Below, one piece after another: positions 43,883-53,546 of a stretch of DNA of 64,000 nt (position 1 is its first letter; each line of letters starts with the position of its first letter). The stretch covers positions 134,088,773 to 134,152,772 of the forward strand of contig CM035412.1 of the NCBI GenBank assembly GCA_020310875.1, read 5' to 3'. Below the pieces are notes generated by a model that did not search any database, had not been told where the DNA came from, and worked only from the letters and a program-made list of their open reading frames with translations. The DNA comes from Ceratopteris richardii. Taxonomy: Eukaryota; Streptophyta; Polypodiopsida; Polypodiales; Pteridaceae. The translations under genes were made by a program, and so were the position numbers.

Positions 43883-45274
43883 TTATGTCCTCCATAAGTG
43901 AACATGACCAACATTACCTTGAATCTTCAATGTGAAGAGTTTTCCTTCTTTCTTCCTTGAGACAATTTGTTTATACCCATTGCTAGGGTCTTCCACAAAA
44001 ACTCCATCATTAGTGAACCTTACTTCATAACCTTTTTCAACAATTTGCCCTACACTTATCAGATTCTTTGGAATTGTAGGAACATATAGAACCTTACTCA
44101 AAAGAGTACGTCCATCCTTGGACTTCACTGATCCAATTGACTTCACATTGTGCTTTGTATTATCTCCTGTTTGAACTACATGATTAGTTACCTTATTTTC
44201 CAAATCACTCATCATGGCTATATTACCACTCAGATGATTGCTACACCCTGAGTCGATGTAGAAGAATCTTTGGTCTTCACTTTGATTTTCACAAGTTGCA
44301 TTCATAATCAAAGTTGAATCCTCCTTCTGATATGAAGCATAATTGTAGTAGGTATTATTGTAGGATTGACTTTGGAATCCTCTACCTGCATTTCTTCCAA
44401 AGTAACCTCTACTACCTCTACCTCTGAAATTACCTCTTTGGTTTCTGCCACCTATTCCTCTTGAATTAAAATTCTGATTATATCCTCCATTATTCTTATT
44501 ATTATGCCAACAATCATGAGCTAAATGATTTGTCTTACCACAAATCCAACAAGCTTTGGCTCCATCTTTATTGCTTCTGCCTCTTCCTCTTCCTTTACCA
44601 CCTCCTCTTCCTCTTAGGAAGTTGGCTTGGCTAGTTGTACCTTCTTCTTCATTTAATTGTTGTTTTCCTTTGCTATTCTTCTTCTTATCCTTTGAATACA
44701 TTGCTTGACGTGCACTCTTATCACCATCACCTTTGACATCCTACTCAAAAGTTAGCATGTGTCCTAGCAACTGATTTAAATCAGGAGTGAAATGATCTAG
44801 TGATAATTCAGTAGACAAAATAAATGGCTTCCATTTCTCATCTCCTCTCAACCCTGTGAGGATTTGCCTTACCAGTTTATCCTCCTCAATATCTTCATCA
44901 ACTGCTCCTAATGCATCTGCAATGTCCTTCATTCTTGTTACATAATCTGAAATGGATTGAGAGGCCTTCTTCTTGAATGTGGTAAACTCTGCCCACAAAG
45001 ATGCCTTCCTTAACTTTGTAGTATTTTGGAAATGCTCCTCCAAAGCATTCCATATATCACTTGCACTTTCAAGACCTCTAATATGAGGTAGCAAATAGTC
45101 ATTGACTCCCATGTAGATAACGCTCCTTGCTTGAGCATCTCTCTTCATCAAAGTCTTCAAATATGAGAGTTTATCCCTAGTTGGAACACTAGGATCTCTG
45201 AATTGTGGTTTTTCTTCTTCACCTGTGATGTAACCTATCAAATCTTTTCTCATGAGATGAGCTTCCATCCTCAT
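43883..45274 (-). pseudogene. gag: CoI gag and protease, one in-frame stop
   Basis: Gag 45274-44741 (LIGYITGEEEKPQFRD, RKASLWAEFTTFKKKASQSI, DKLVRQILTGLRGDEKWKPF) ends at an in-frame stop at 44743-44741. The same frame goes on through 44701-43883 with a K-rich linker, an RG-rich stretch, the knuckle CWICGKTNHLAHDC (about 44560), a second RG/N-rich stretch and the protease active site FYIDSGCSNHLSG (about 44255). The start shown is the first ATG in frame; the true N-terminus may lie above 45274, since usual copia gag begins with a D-G-x-N-Y/F-x-x-W motif that is degenerate there. Confidence 0.85.
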
Positions 45275-45530
45275 TGACCAAGCTGGATAGTTTTATCTAT
45301 CCAGTTTCTCTATCTGAAGAGAATCTCCCATCCTTTCTTCACATGTGTATTAAATTCTTCAAGCTTTATGAGGAATAAGTGTACCTTTACTTCGAACGAA
45401 GTTCCCTTTGATCTTCTTGATAGCTTATGGTCTCCTTCTCAAGCTTTCTCTTTAATCTTTCACCGTTTGAACCTTTAGATGTTGATTTTTGTATGACTGC
45501 AGCAGTCCCCTTTCTTCTATTTTGATGGTT

Positions 45531-45545
45531 CCTACTCTGATACCA
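45531..45545 (-). other. CoI primer-binding site (tRNA-iMet type)
   Basis: Minus strand TGGTATCAGAGTAGG, one base inside the 5' LTR edge. Confidence 0.85.
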
Positions 45546-45546
45546 C

Positions 45547-46582
45547 TAATAGAGAGTGTTAATCTCCAAAAGAACAAGTTATACTTGATGTTAGAGCACC
45601 TCTATATCAAGAATAACTCAAAACCTTTACCAATTTGGAGGATCAATATTAGATTATCAAAATTTTGAACTAACTGTGCAGAGAGTCACTTCTCAAAAAG
45701 ACGGCTGCACATAACTCACTCATTGACGCATCAATGTGTAAATATTTTGATAGAACTTTGTACAAAGTGTGGCTTAAGTAAAGATGGTGCACCTTCTCCA
45801 AGTTAAATCATCTCAAAAGACTCAGTAGATCTTGAGAAATGATTCAAACAGTTCACCTATGTCTGAAATTGTTCTCCAGTATAGACGACTTTGACACCTG
45901 CAACTTCTAAAGCATGGTTCTCCCAAAGTACAACCCGTTTAATCAAATGCTTTTAGCCATAGGTAGCTTACCTTTCAATTTAAAGAATGAGTGCTTATCT
46001 CTTCAAAACTTTACACTATGGAGGGAGAACTGACCAAAACATTAGCATCAAATGTTGTACCTGTTGCAACTTCACTTCTTTACATTTACATATGTAAATG
46101 TTCCTACTCTCGATTCTCTCAGCCTAATTACAATTAGGGTCTGAAAGCTTGTACAGAGGTCAATCAACTATAGAGTTAGACTTGTACAAAAGCATTTCAC
46201 AAAAGATTAAACACAGAAGGAGTACTCAACAAAAGATTAGATGCATTTTTTCTTCTTCTCTGAAAAATTTTACATCTGAATGATGAGAGATATCTTCCTC
46301 ATTTCTCAAGTGTCTAATGACTCTTATAACATCTAATTCTTCATATCTCATGCTCTCTCATACTTTTCCCAACTTTTTACTTGTATATATAGGCATATAT
46401 GTACAAGCTCATGACCATACAAAAGGTATAAGTGAGCTAACTACAAATTAATGTACATATGTATACAAGTCTTCATTTCCTGAACATACTCTATCTTCAA
46501 TCTTCAATTGTTGATCTTTTATTCATCCTTTGACTTCAAGTCTTTATCCAAAACATCAATTGGTGATTGACTTGCACCAACA
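45547..46582 (-). repeat. CoI 5' LTR (about 1.0 kb)
   Basis: Plus-strand ends TAATAGAGAG (diverged from TGATGGAGAG of the other copy) and TGCACCAACA. TATATATA at 46384-46391 is the likely core promoter, read on the minus strand. Confidence 0.88.
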
Positions 46583-46757
46583 TCCATTGTCTCCTTTGAA
46601 TCAACACATCTTTAATCTGATTCTTCCATAAAGAAAAGTTTGTGCCATCAAATTTTTGGATCAAAATGGTCTTTGCCCTGCAAGTTATAGCTCCTCCTCA
46701 GAACACTTGCACTAGACCCTGATCCATTGGATGTGTCTGAGACCTCTGATGCCATGA
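46583..46757 (-). pseudogene. CoG gag, N-terminal fragment
   Basis: Minus strand: a start near 46757 (MMASEVSDTSNGSGSS), then after a frame change KFDGTNFSLWKNQIKDVLIQ. This is the N-terminal copia gag motif; its continuation is at 40612 beyond CoI. Confidence 0.75.
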
Positions 46758-47958
46758 TGGTAGAGAACTCAATGGAATGATAATGGAGCTAGAAGAGTCC
46801 AAACACCAATGAATAAGTGTATCAAGGAGTAAATCGACCACTGTGTAGTTGACAAAACCAAAAATCTAGAAAAAATTTGCCAAAGTATCCTCTACAAAAT
46901 AAGCATATGACTAGTGTCAAAATATCATAAAACTACAAGTACTGACATATTTGCTTGTATAGTGAATCACTGACTCCATTGCATATAATAAATTACCCAA
47001 TAGAAGCCAACTGTGCTTATTGAGCACCTATGAACAACTATCATACATCTCCTATGGCAAGGCTGGGTAAGTCTTCCACCTCCATCACCAAAGAGACCCC
47101 GACATCTGGGTGTCTCCCAGTTAAGAAAACCTCACCACGATCCTCTTTATCAAACATAAAAGGCTTTATGCAAAGGACATAATCGCTATATCAATGACCA
47201 CATGGACATACATAAGCGGTATCCACAGAAGTGTACATAATGTGTATGTGCCCAATATATGCAGCAAAATGACACTAAAAGGCTGAATGCATAGCCCAAA
47301 AACTAACCAATAACACGTGCAAGTGTATGTCAACTCTGATGTTTCTGGCTCAAAAAACCTGCATAAATTTGCAACGGTGGCTCCCACCAAAATTGAAATC
47401 TTTCAAGAAACCTGTAGTTTTATGAGTGTGGCTGAAAACATAGCCCCATAGGTTGATATTTGATGTCAAAGAAGTACAAAGAACACTCTTCTTGATGTTC
47501 TTGGACCTGTATGAAGAGAACTATGTGCGGAAGTACTCCAAAACGGCTCCAAAAGACACCTCAAAAATGCTTCAAAAATAGGCTTTGAAAGCAAAGAATG
47601 AAGCTTTGAGGGACCAAAACATGTCCAAGGTAATGTCAACCTTAGTCTTTACCCTTCTTCAAACACCACAAGAGTGTAGCTTAGTGGCAAGAGATTGCCA
47701 CGGTTAAGCGAGCTCAGGGGGGAACAGTATTGGGATGGGTGACCTCCCGTGAAGTACCGAGAACCTCTATATTCCTTGGTCGTTGAGGTCCTCCCTTGCA
47801 CGCAGCCAACGGCACCAACGGTGACTTCGGTGACTCGAATGACAAGGTATGCCAAGGTCTATGCCTTGGTTGCCGCCTTAGTCGTAAGCCTTGGAGAAAG
47901 TCGAAAGGGGGTGCTCACTTCATTCGCACAAAAGAAACAAAGCTTTTGCATCAAACTG
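46758..47958. other. CoG leader with inserted 5S-like sequence
   Basis: A 1.2-kb stretch between the primer site and gag, long for a copia leader, with no gene. Its only recognised content is the 5S-rRNA-like segment near 47703. The rest matched nothing else in the window. Confidence 0.5.
47674..47757 (+). repeat. 5S rRNA-like internal promoter sequence (SINE or Cassandra-like)
   Basis: GTTAAGCGAGCT (47703-47714) matches the 5S box A core GTTAAGCGTGCT at 11 of 12 bases. GGATGGGTGACCTCC (47733-47747), then GTGAAGT, matches the 5S box C. The distance between the two starts is 30 nt, as in plant 5S rRNA. The 5' half of 5S is absent; instead TAGCTTAGTGG (47678-47688) looks like a tRNA-type A box. 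Cassandra LTRs and 5S-derived SINEs carry such sequences; I cannot tell which this is. It is not a functional 5S gene. Confidence 0.6.
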
Positions 47959-47970
47959 CTCTGATACCAG
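47959..47970 (-). other. CoG primer-binding site (tRNA-iMet type)
   Basis: Minus strand TGGTATCAGAGCAG follows the LTR end ACTTCAC. Confidence 0.85.
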
Positions 47971-48214
47971 TGAAGTATTTTGATGGTGATGCACCACATT
48001 GTGCTCTCCTTCTCACGATCTCCACGACGATATCCTCGGAGTAGAAAACCAAGCTCCTAAGGCCGCACATGATACTCCACACAAAGACTGCAAAATACGC
48101 AAAAAACATAGTACATAGGGACCACGAAGACAAAATTCTTAGGTCTTACAAATGCAGTCAAAGTTACAGTCTGTGATTGACCAGGCCACTATATGTTTTA
48201 TTAAAGAACATATA
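47971..48214 (-). repeat. CoG 5' LTR, interrupted by GyC
   Basis: Homologous to 36305-36548. It ends at ATATA (48210-48214), where the GyC LTR begins; in the other copy the LTR continues for about 55 bp. Confidence 0.85.
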
Positions 48215-48853
48215 TGTTGCTCTAGCACAATGGTAAGTACCACGTTAAGAAGCTTCACCTCCTTAATTGTCAATCCGCAGAAGAGATAGGAGTGATATGA
48301 AGATCGTGAATGTGAGATGAAGTGAGAGTGAAGGTGAGAAGCATAGAAATGCACACACACATACAGACACACTACGAAGAGACAAGCAAGACACAATGGA
48401 AGGTGAGAAATCAACTCTATTACTCAAGAACACTATTACAAGCTCAAAAGAACTCTAACCTCAAACAAGCTAACCTCAAAAATGAGCTCTCTAGCTCTTT
48501 TTATAGTTTCTAGACTAGTTTTGACCGGTTTCACATCTAGTGACCGGCATAGTTAAAAAATAGGTCCTAGATGCTATTTGAAAGGGTAAACGGTGTCTAA
48601 AAATAACGAAAATTGATACGCTTGTTCTACCTAAGCTCCTCAAGCTCGAGGACTCCTCGGCTTGCACAAAATGGAGCTATGGATTACAAAATGGGGTTTT
48701 CTATGTTACATATGTTACAATAGTGATAAAAATCATTGTTGGAGGTTTTTGGAAAGTATTTGAAAACATAATTCTTTGAAAAAAGATTTGACTGGCTCCC
48801 TACTCCGTCGTTACATGCTTCCGCGTCTTCTATGCCTCTAGCTGCTTCCAACA
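48215..48853 (-). repeat. GyC 3' LTR (639 bp)
   Basis: TGTTG...CAACA ends, nearly identical to the GyA LTR. TATAAAAA at 48505-48498 on the minus strand. Confidence 0.93.
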
Positions 48854-48868
48854 CCCCCCTCCCTCTCG
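48854..48868 (-). other. GyC polypurine tract
   Basis: Minus strand GCGAGAGGGAGGGGGG precedes the LTR start TGTTGG. Confidence 0.85.
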
Positions 48869-48945
48869 CTTGTGTCGTCCCTGACAGAACCTTGTTGTGA
48901 GGCCTGCCGGATATAGTTCTGTAGGAGGTCTTGAGCGAGGGTGTG

Positions 48946-51900
48946 CTAGGAGATACGAATGCCTCGGGCCAGATCTGCCTCGAGTTTCTCCCAGTCGATT
49001 GGTTGCGGTTCTTCCGGTGGCGGGAGCTGATAGTGTGTGGAATAGACCATTCGTTCACAGGCAAATAAGTGTAATAAATGTGTAGGCCTGCTTATGAATA
49101 CCTCTGAACGGTATTCCCAGAAGCCGGTTGTGAACATCTCTTCGAATGTCTACTTGTAGCACGCCGGTAGATATTTTATTCTGCAATGCCAGGCATAACA
49201 CACCCGTAGCAATGGCGTTGTACTCATATCATATACCAGATCGAAATTGGCATGCTCAAAGCCCGGGGTGTTGACATGAGGTGCCTTGACGCGTCGGAAG
49301 ACTTTAAAAATCATTTGCATCATGTCAAAGATTTTGATAGTCATATGCGCCGCTATATCGTCCATATGCTTTAATCTAGGGAGCCAGTGGCGAATTGTAG
49401 CCATCATGTAGCCAACAGTTGGTAACTCGATGGGTGGCTTAAAATAGGGGTAATTCAACCAATCCTGACACTGCTTATTGTTTTGTACCTTAATAGCAAA
49501 GGCAGTCCAAGAGCGGCGTCGTGGTACTAGTCCCCAACATGGGTTGTACTTTAAGTGCAAAGGTGCCTTTACCCATGTACTCATCATTTCTGGATACTTC
49601 TGTAGTAAATCTTTTCGCTACTCTGGTTGATAGATCTCTCCTTGATGCGCATCTAGTGGCAAATCATCCTCCTCGAACTGAGTCGCATGCGATGGTTTCT
49701 TACCTGTTTCTTTCTCAATGGCTAACTGGTATTCGGCCATTAACATAAAATACGGTTTATACTGTAGCTCGTGCCCAGATATGTATCGTCGCGGGGCCAA
49801 ATGAGCAAAGAATGGAGATTGTAAAATTCTTTCTTCTATCATCGCCATGGCATGTAATTGTGCCTCTACTCTAGCTGAGTGCGTTGTTCCAAGTTCCTCA
49901 ATTGTCTTCCTCCACGCGGGACTCGGGAGTTCGTAAGTCATCTGGCCTTTGGCCGTGATGCGTCCGCCTGGGATGGGTTGTGGCTCGTACGCCTCTTCAA
50001 ACGTTTCCTCCACCGGGATGGTGACAGTTTCTTCCTCAGCTGGTAGCTCAGGTGGGGAATCTGGCCTTGGTGGTGCTTCATATACTGCAATCCTTGATTC
50101 AAGGTTTGATACCTGGGCCCGTAATGCATTGAGTTCCTCTAAGATGTCAGGAGAGGGGTCCACAGGTGCTGGTATGTCTTGGTGTGCCGGTGCTCGTAAC
50201 TGGAGTAATTTATGATCTTCTTTGAGTTTCTGTAACTCCTCATTCATGCGATCGTATTCATCTAGCAGCCTTACATGATCTTCTAGCAGCATCCTCATCG
50301 AGTCTGAGGGAATGGCTTTGAACCGGCTAGGACTGAGTGGTTGGTCTGGATGGTCTAGGGCTGCTTCTAAGTTTTCGTGATTTTGGTCCTATAAGCGCTG
50401 GTTTTCTTCCTTTGCTACTGCTAGATGTCTTCTGAGTAAGCCCATATTTCTCGTTAGCGTTGCGTTGTGCATTGTCTGGGCTCTTAATAAGTTATCCAGG
50501 TCAGCAGTGGCTTCTTTGGTCTTTTCTTCGCTTTCTAGTTCCAATTTGTGATATGCCTCGCGTAATTCCTGGTATCGGGTGTTCAGAGAGGCATTCTCAA
50601 TAGACAATAAATTAAGCTGCGACTGTAAGTCATTGGTTGTCCTTTCCAGCTGCTAGTAATTATCGCCAAGAGATGTGAACTCATCTCTGACTTACGTCAT
50701 ACACATGAACATCTGTCGAAATGCATTATCTACAGTGGGTGATAGTATTAATGGGGTGCTAAATGAAGATGCAGTGGGTGTAGATGCAAAGGGAACGGGG
50801 AATGGGGGTGGGAAGGTGGATGCTGTAGTGATTGTTGAAAATTGTGATGTGCCTAAAAATGTTTGTGCCGTGAGTGAAGTGAGTGATGGTGCAGTGGGTG
50901 GTGAGATGTCCATGTCATTGGACGTGTCCAGTGCAGTGACCGTGAATATGGGTGTGACCGTGGGTGCTTGTGCTGGTGTAAATACGGGATTTACAAAGGT
51001 TGAGGAGTAATTTAGAGGGGGCCTGGCTGGTGCAGCTTGGTGGAAAGGGGAAATAGGGGTTACCGTGGGTCGGGGAGGTGAGACTGGGAGAAGGTTAATG
51101 GCGGTGGGAATGGGAAAAGGGGTCGTGGAGGTGTGGGGAAAGATGGAACAGATGGATGGAGGAATGGGCTGGATAGAAAGGTGGGTGTGTGGGGGGGTAG
51201 ACTAGGTCTAATGGGTGCAGGAATTGTGGGCTGAGTGGTCGTAAAGACGATTTCTGCTACGCCACCGGCGAATGAAGATGTTAGTCTGGGGGAAGGAGGG
51301 TGAATAGGGGAGGCTGGAGGGATGGGCGGTGATGGGGGAGCGGTTGGGGTGGTCGGTACTTCAGTGACTACTGAGGTATGTACAGTTGTAGCGCGGGGTG
51401 GGGAATCTACAAGGATGGTTTCTGCTGCCAACGAACTTTCGGGGACGAAGCGTGCCTCCCTGGCTTGTTCTGAAGACTGTGCTCCTGTTGGTACACGAAT
51501 GTATTCGCCGGGCTTTGAAAGTAGTCGTACTCTGCGGGGGTCAAACTGTGGTAGTGGCTTTCTTTGCAGGTACCTGAGGGCTTCGTTGGAGCCTACTGAT
51601 TTGACTAACTCGCGGAATCCTTTGATGTATGCATCTTCGAATCCGCCTGTGACAAGTTCCTGTTCTATTATTGCTTGACTCTCTTCCTCGGTCATTTTTT
51701 TGGTGTGCCCAAACTTTTTCCATAGTTCTATATAGCTTCTTAATAGCCAGTGTGTAAGCGGCTGCTTCGTAAGTTTCATCTTCATGGGTACTTGTATCAC
51801 CATGTGTGTCTGTTTGTTGTCCTTGGCCATCTGTCTGTTCATGCTCTTGGGATTGCTGAGTTCCCTGGCTAGCTTCGTCATCGCCTTCGTCGTCATCGGT

Positions 51901-53328
51901 TGCTGTTCTTTCGTCATCAGAGCTAGACACAATCTGTCCTTGTGGCTGATCCCTGGGTGTGGTAGGGTAGCTAGGCCTTTCAAATTCTTGAGAAAACAAT
52001 TGTCCTTCTGAAAACTGGAACTCATTGGAGAATGCATCGGGCATCTCAAAATCAAAAGTTGGATCCAGTGGTGCTGTTTGTTCTGCTTCTAAATGGGGTA
52101 TTGGAAAAGAGAACGCTTCCGCACCAATGGTGGTGGGAATTTCAGCTGCTGTGGTGATAGATTCTGTGGTTGTGGCTGCTTGGGGTGCAACAGTACTGGT
52201 GGTGCCCTCCGTTACAACTGGTCTTGATAATCTGATACGAATAGGTTGTACTGTGGGAGTGGCTGCTGTCGGTGACTGCTCTGGAGATGGTTGTGGCGAG
52301 GGTGATTTTGGGACTTGTAGGCATGGGATAGTGCCTCTCATCTGCTTTCCGGCTCTGCCTCTGCTAGCCTTTCTAGCTTTCTTTGTGGTTCCTTTAAATG
52401 CCTTCAGTTCCTCACTAGTCATGGCGCGCTCTATGGGTAAATCATATGCCAAACACATCTATATAATCCTTGTAAGTGCAGAACATCCATTGATGACTTT
52501 CTTTCGTTCCCATCTATGTTGTGCCAAATAGAGCTGATCAATTATCCAGCTAGCTAGATCAACCGTTTGAGGTCTAGTACATGCTAAGTATAAACCAAAC
52601 CAGATTCTTTTGTGGGGCATGGTAAAACGATCCTGAGCTGGGAAAGCAAAATGCTGCATGCATATCCTTAAGGGCTTGGAGAGCTCAGGGGTTATAGCTG
52701 AAATATCCTCCCACTTAGTTACGTCACCACGTTTCATCTGCTCTGGGACTAGCCGTTCTCGCTCCGTCGGAGTGTGTGTTCCATGTATTTTGAGAGCTGC
52801 GCAAATTAAATCTTTGGACAAATAAAACCTTCTGAATGGAGGGTCATTTACCAAGGATGGTAACATGAATGTGCCAGGTAGATCCTTGTTCGCTGAAGCT
52901 GTCAAGGTGGTTACTAAGTAAAAGCATCTGTAAAAATCAGGTTTAGGTAGAGGGTCACTAAAGTATTCTGTAAATCCCGCTCGTGCCCAAACGTGCGTTA
53001 AATCTTGTGTATTCTGCAATCCTTCAAATTCTCTTGAAAAGAACTGGTACTTGGCCCATGTGCGAAGATCAAATGCCAAATTGGCCTCAAATATGAAATC
53101 AGTGTCTGCTAATGGTCCTGCTAGGCCTTGAAACCAGTGAGAGTTACGATGAATCTTCTCAGTATATCCTCTAGGAGGATCGTCGATTGGCATGGGTCCT
53201 GGAAAACCTTGAAACTCTGGTGGTTGCATCGTAGGATAAGATTCCGCGAGTAATTCTCCAATATTGGCCATTGGTGTGCTTGGGCTAGCTTCTGATGGTC
53301 CTTCTTCGGTTTGCATGATGACTGACAA
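48946..53328 (-). pseudogene. GyC 3' ORF (envelope position), most complete copy but broken
   Basis: About 4.4 kb, in order: N-terminal conserved part (53328-52459: EFQGFPGPMPIDDPP, HRNSHWFQGLAGPL, MQHFAFPAQDRFTMPHKRIW); a TAG at 52461-52459 where GyB reads Tyr; continuation 52458 to about 51750 (RGTIPCLQVPKSPS, acidic and Gln-rich); a frameshift near 51700-51760; then ELVTGGFEDAYIKGFRELVK and a Pro-rich part to 51060. From about 50913 all segments share one frame, broken by a TAA at 50692 and TAGs near 50656, 50389, 49618 and 49150: a coiled coil (50607-49990: MRMLLEDHVRLLDEYDRMNE) and a C-terminal part rich in Trp and Tyr (49587-49150: WVKAPLHLKYNPCW, YMMATIRHWLPRL). No signal peptide or membrane span. 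Family unknown to me. Confidence 0.85.
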
Positions 53329-53344
53329 GCTAATGGAAAAGATC

Positions 53345-53372
53345 TGCTACAAAAGATTAGCACATTAGTATG
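53345..53372 (-). promoter_or_regulatory. Candidate splice acceptor before the GyC 3' ORF
   Basis: Minus strand ACTAATGTGCTAATC, then TTTTGTAG with AG at 53348-53347, 19 bases before the ATG at 53328. Matches the GyA site. Confidence 0.45.
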
Positions 53373-53546
53373 GAAATTAATTATGATCCCATTAAGGTGA
53401 GACCGCAATCCCTTTCCATAACCGATGTGTAACCCGTGTAGCCAAGTGTCATGAAGAGATTGATGCAATGATTATTTGCAAAACTAATGCAGGTCTCTAG
53501 ACGCCTACATTGTCAGATTATGCATACATTTCTTGATGAGCTTTTA

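Larger units (their letters stand above)
40613..46582 (-). mobile_element. CoI: full-length copia with two LTRs and target duplication, nested in CoG gag
   Basis: LTRs at 40613-41621 and 45547-46582 flank a decayed gag-pol on the minus strand. The 5-bp duplication TCCAT is present on both sides (40608-40612 and 46583-46587). The flanks join into one copia gag reading frame (FDGTNFSLWKNQIKDVLIQR on the right, KPVNGISKK on the left), so CoI inserted into CoG gag. Confidence 0.92.
36305..48214 (-). mobile_element. CoG: copia element split by CoI, 5' LTR cut by GyC
   Basis: Minus strand. The 3' LTR is on the left (36305-36603), pol and most of gag to 40612, then CoI, then the gag start (46583-46757), leader, primer site and 5' LTR (47971-48214). 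The two LTR parts are clearly homologous (shared CTCCTTCTCACGATCTCCA and TCTTAGGTCTTACAAATGC). GyC interrupts the right LTR after ACATATA. Confidence 0.88.

Noticed and set aside
47674..47757. Functional 5S rRNA gene or tRNA gene
   Set aside because: Only the 3' half of 5S is recognisable, and no B box or tRNA fold follows the A-box-like motif.
48946..53328. 3' ORF as a true viral envelope gene
   Set aside because: I see no signal peptide, no membrane anchor and no cysteine-rich ectodomain, so only its position resembles an envelope.
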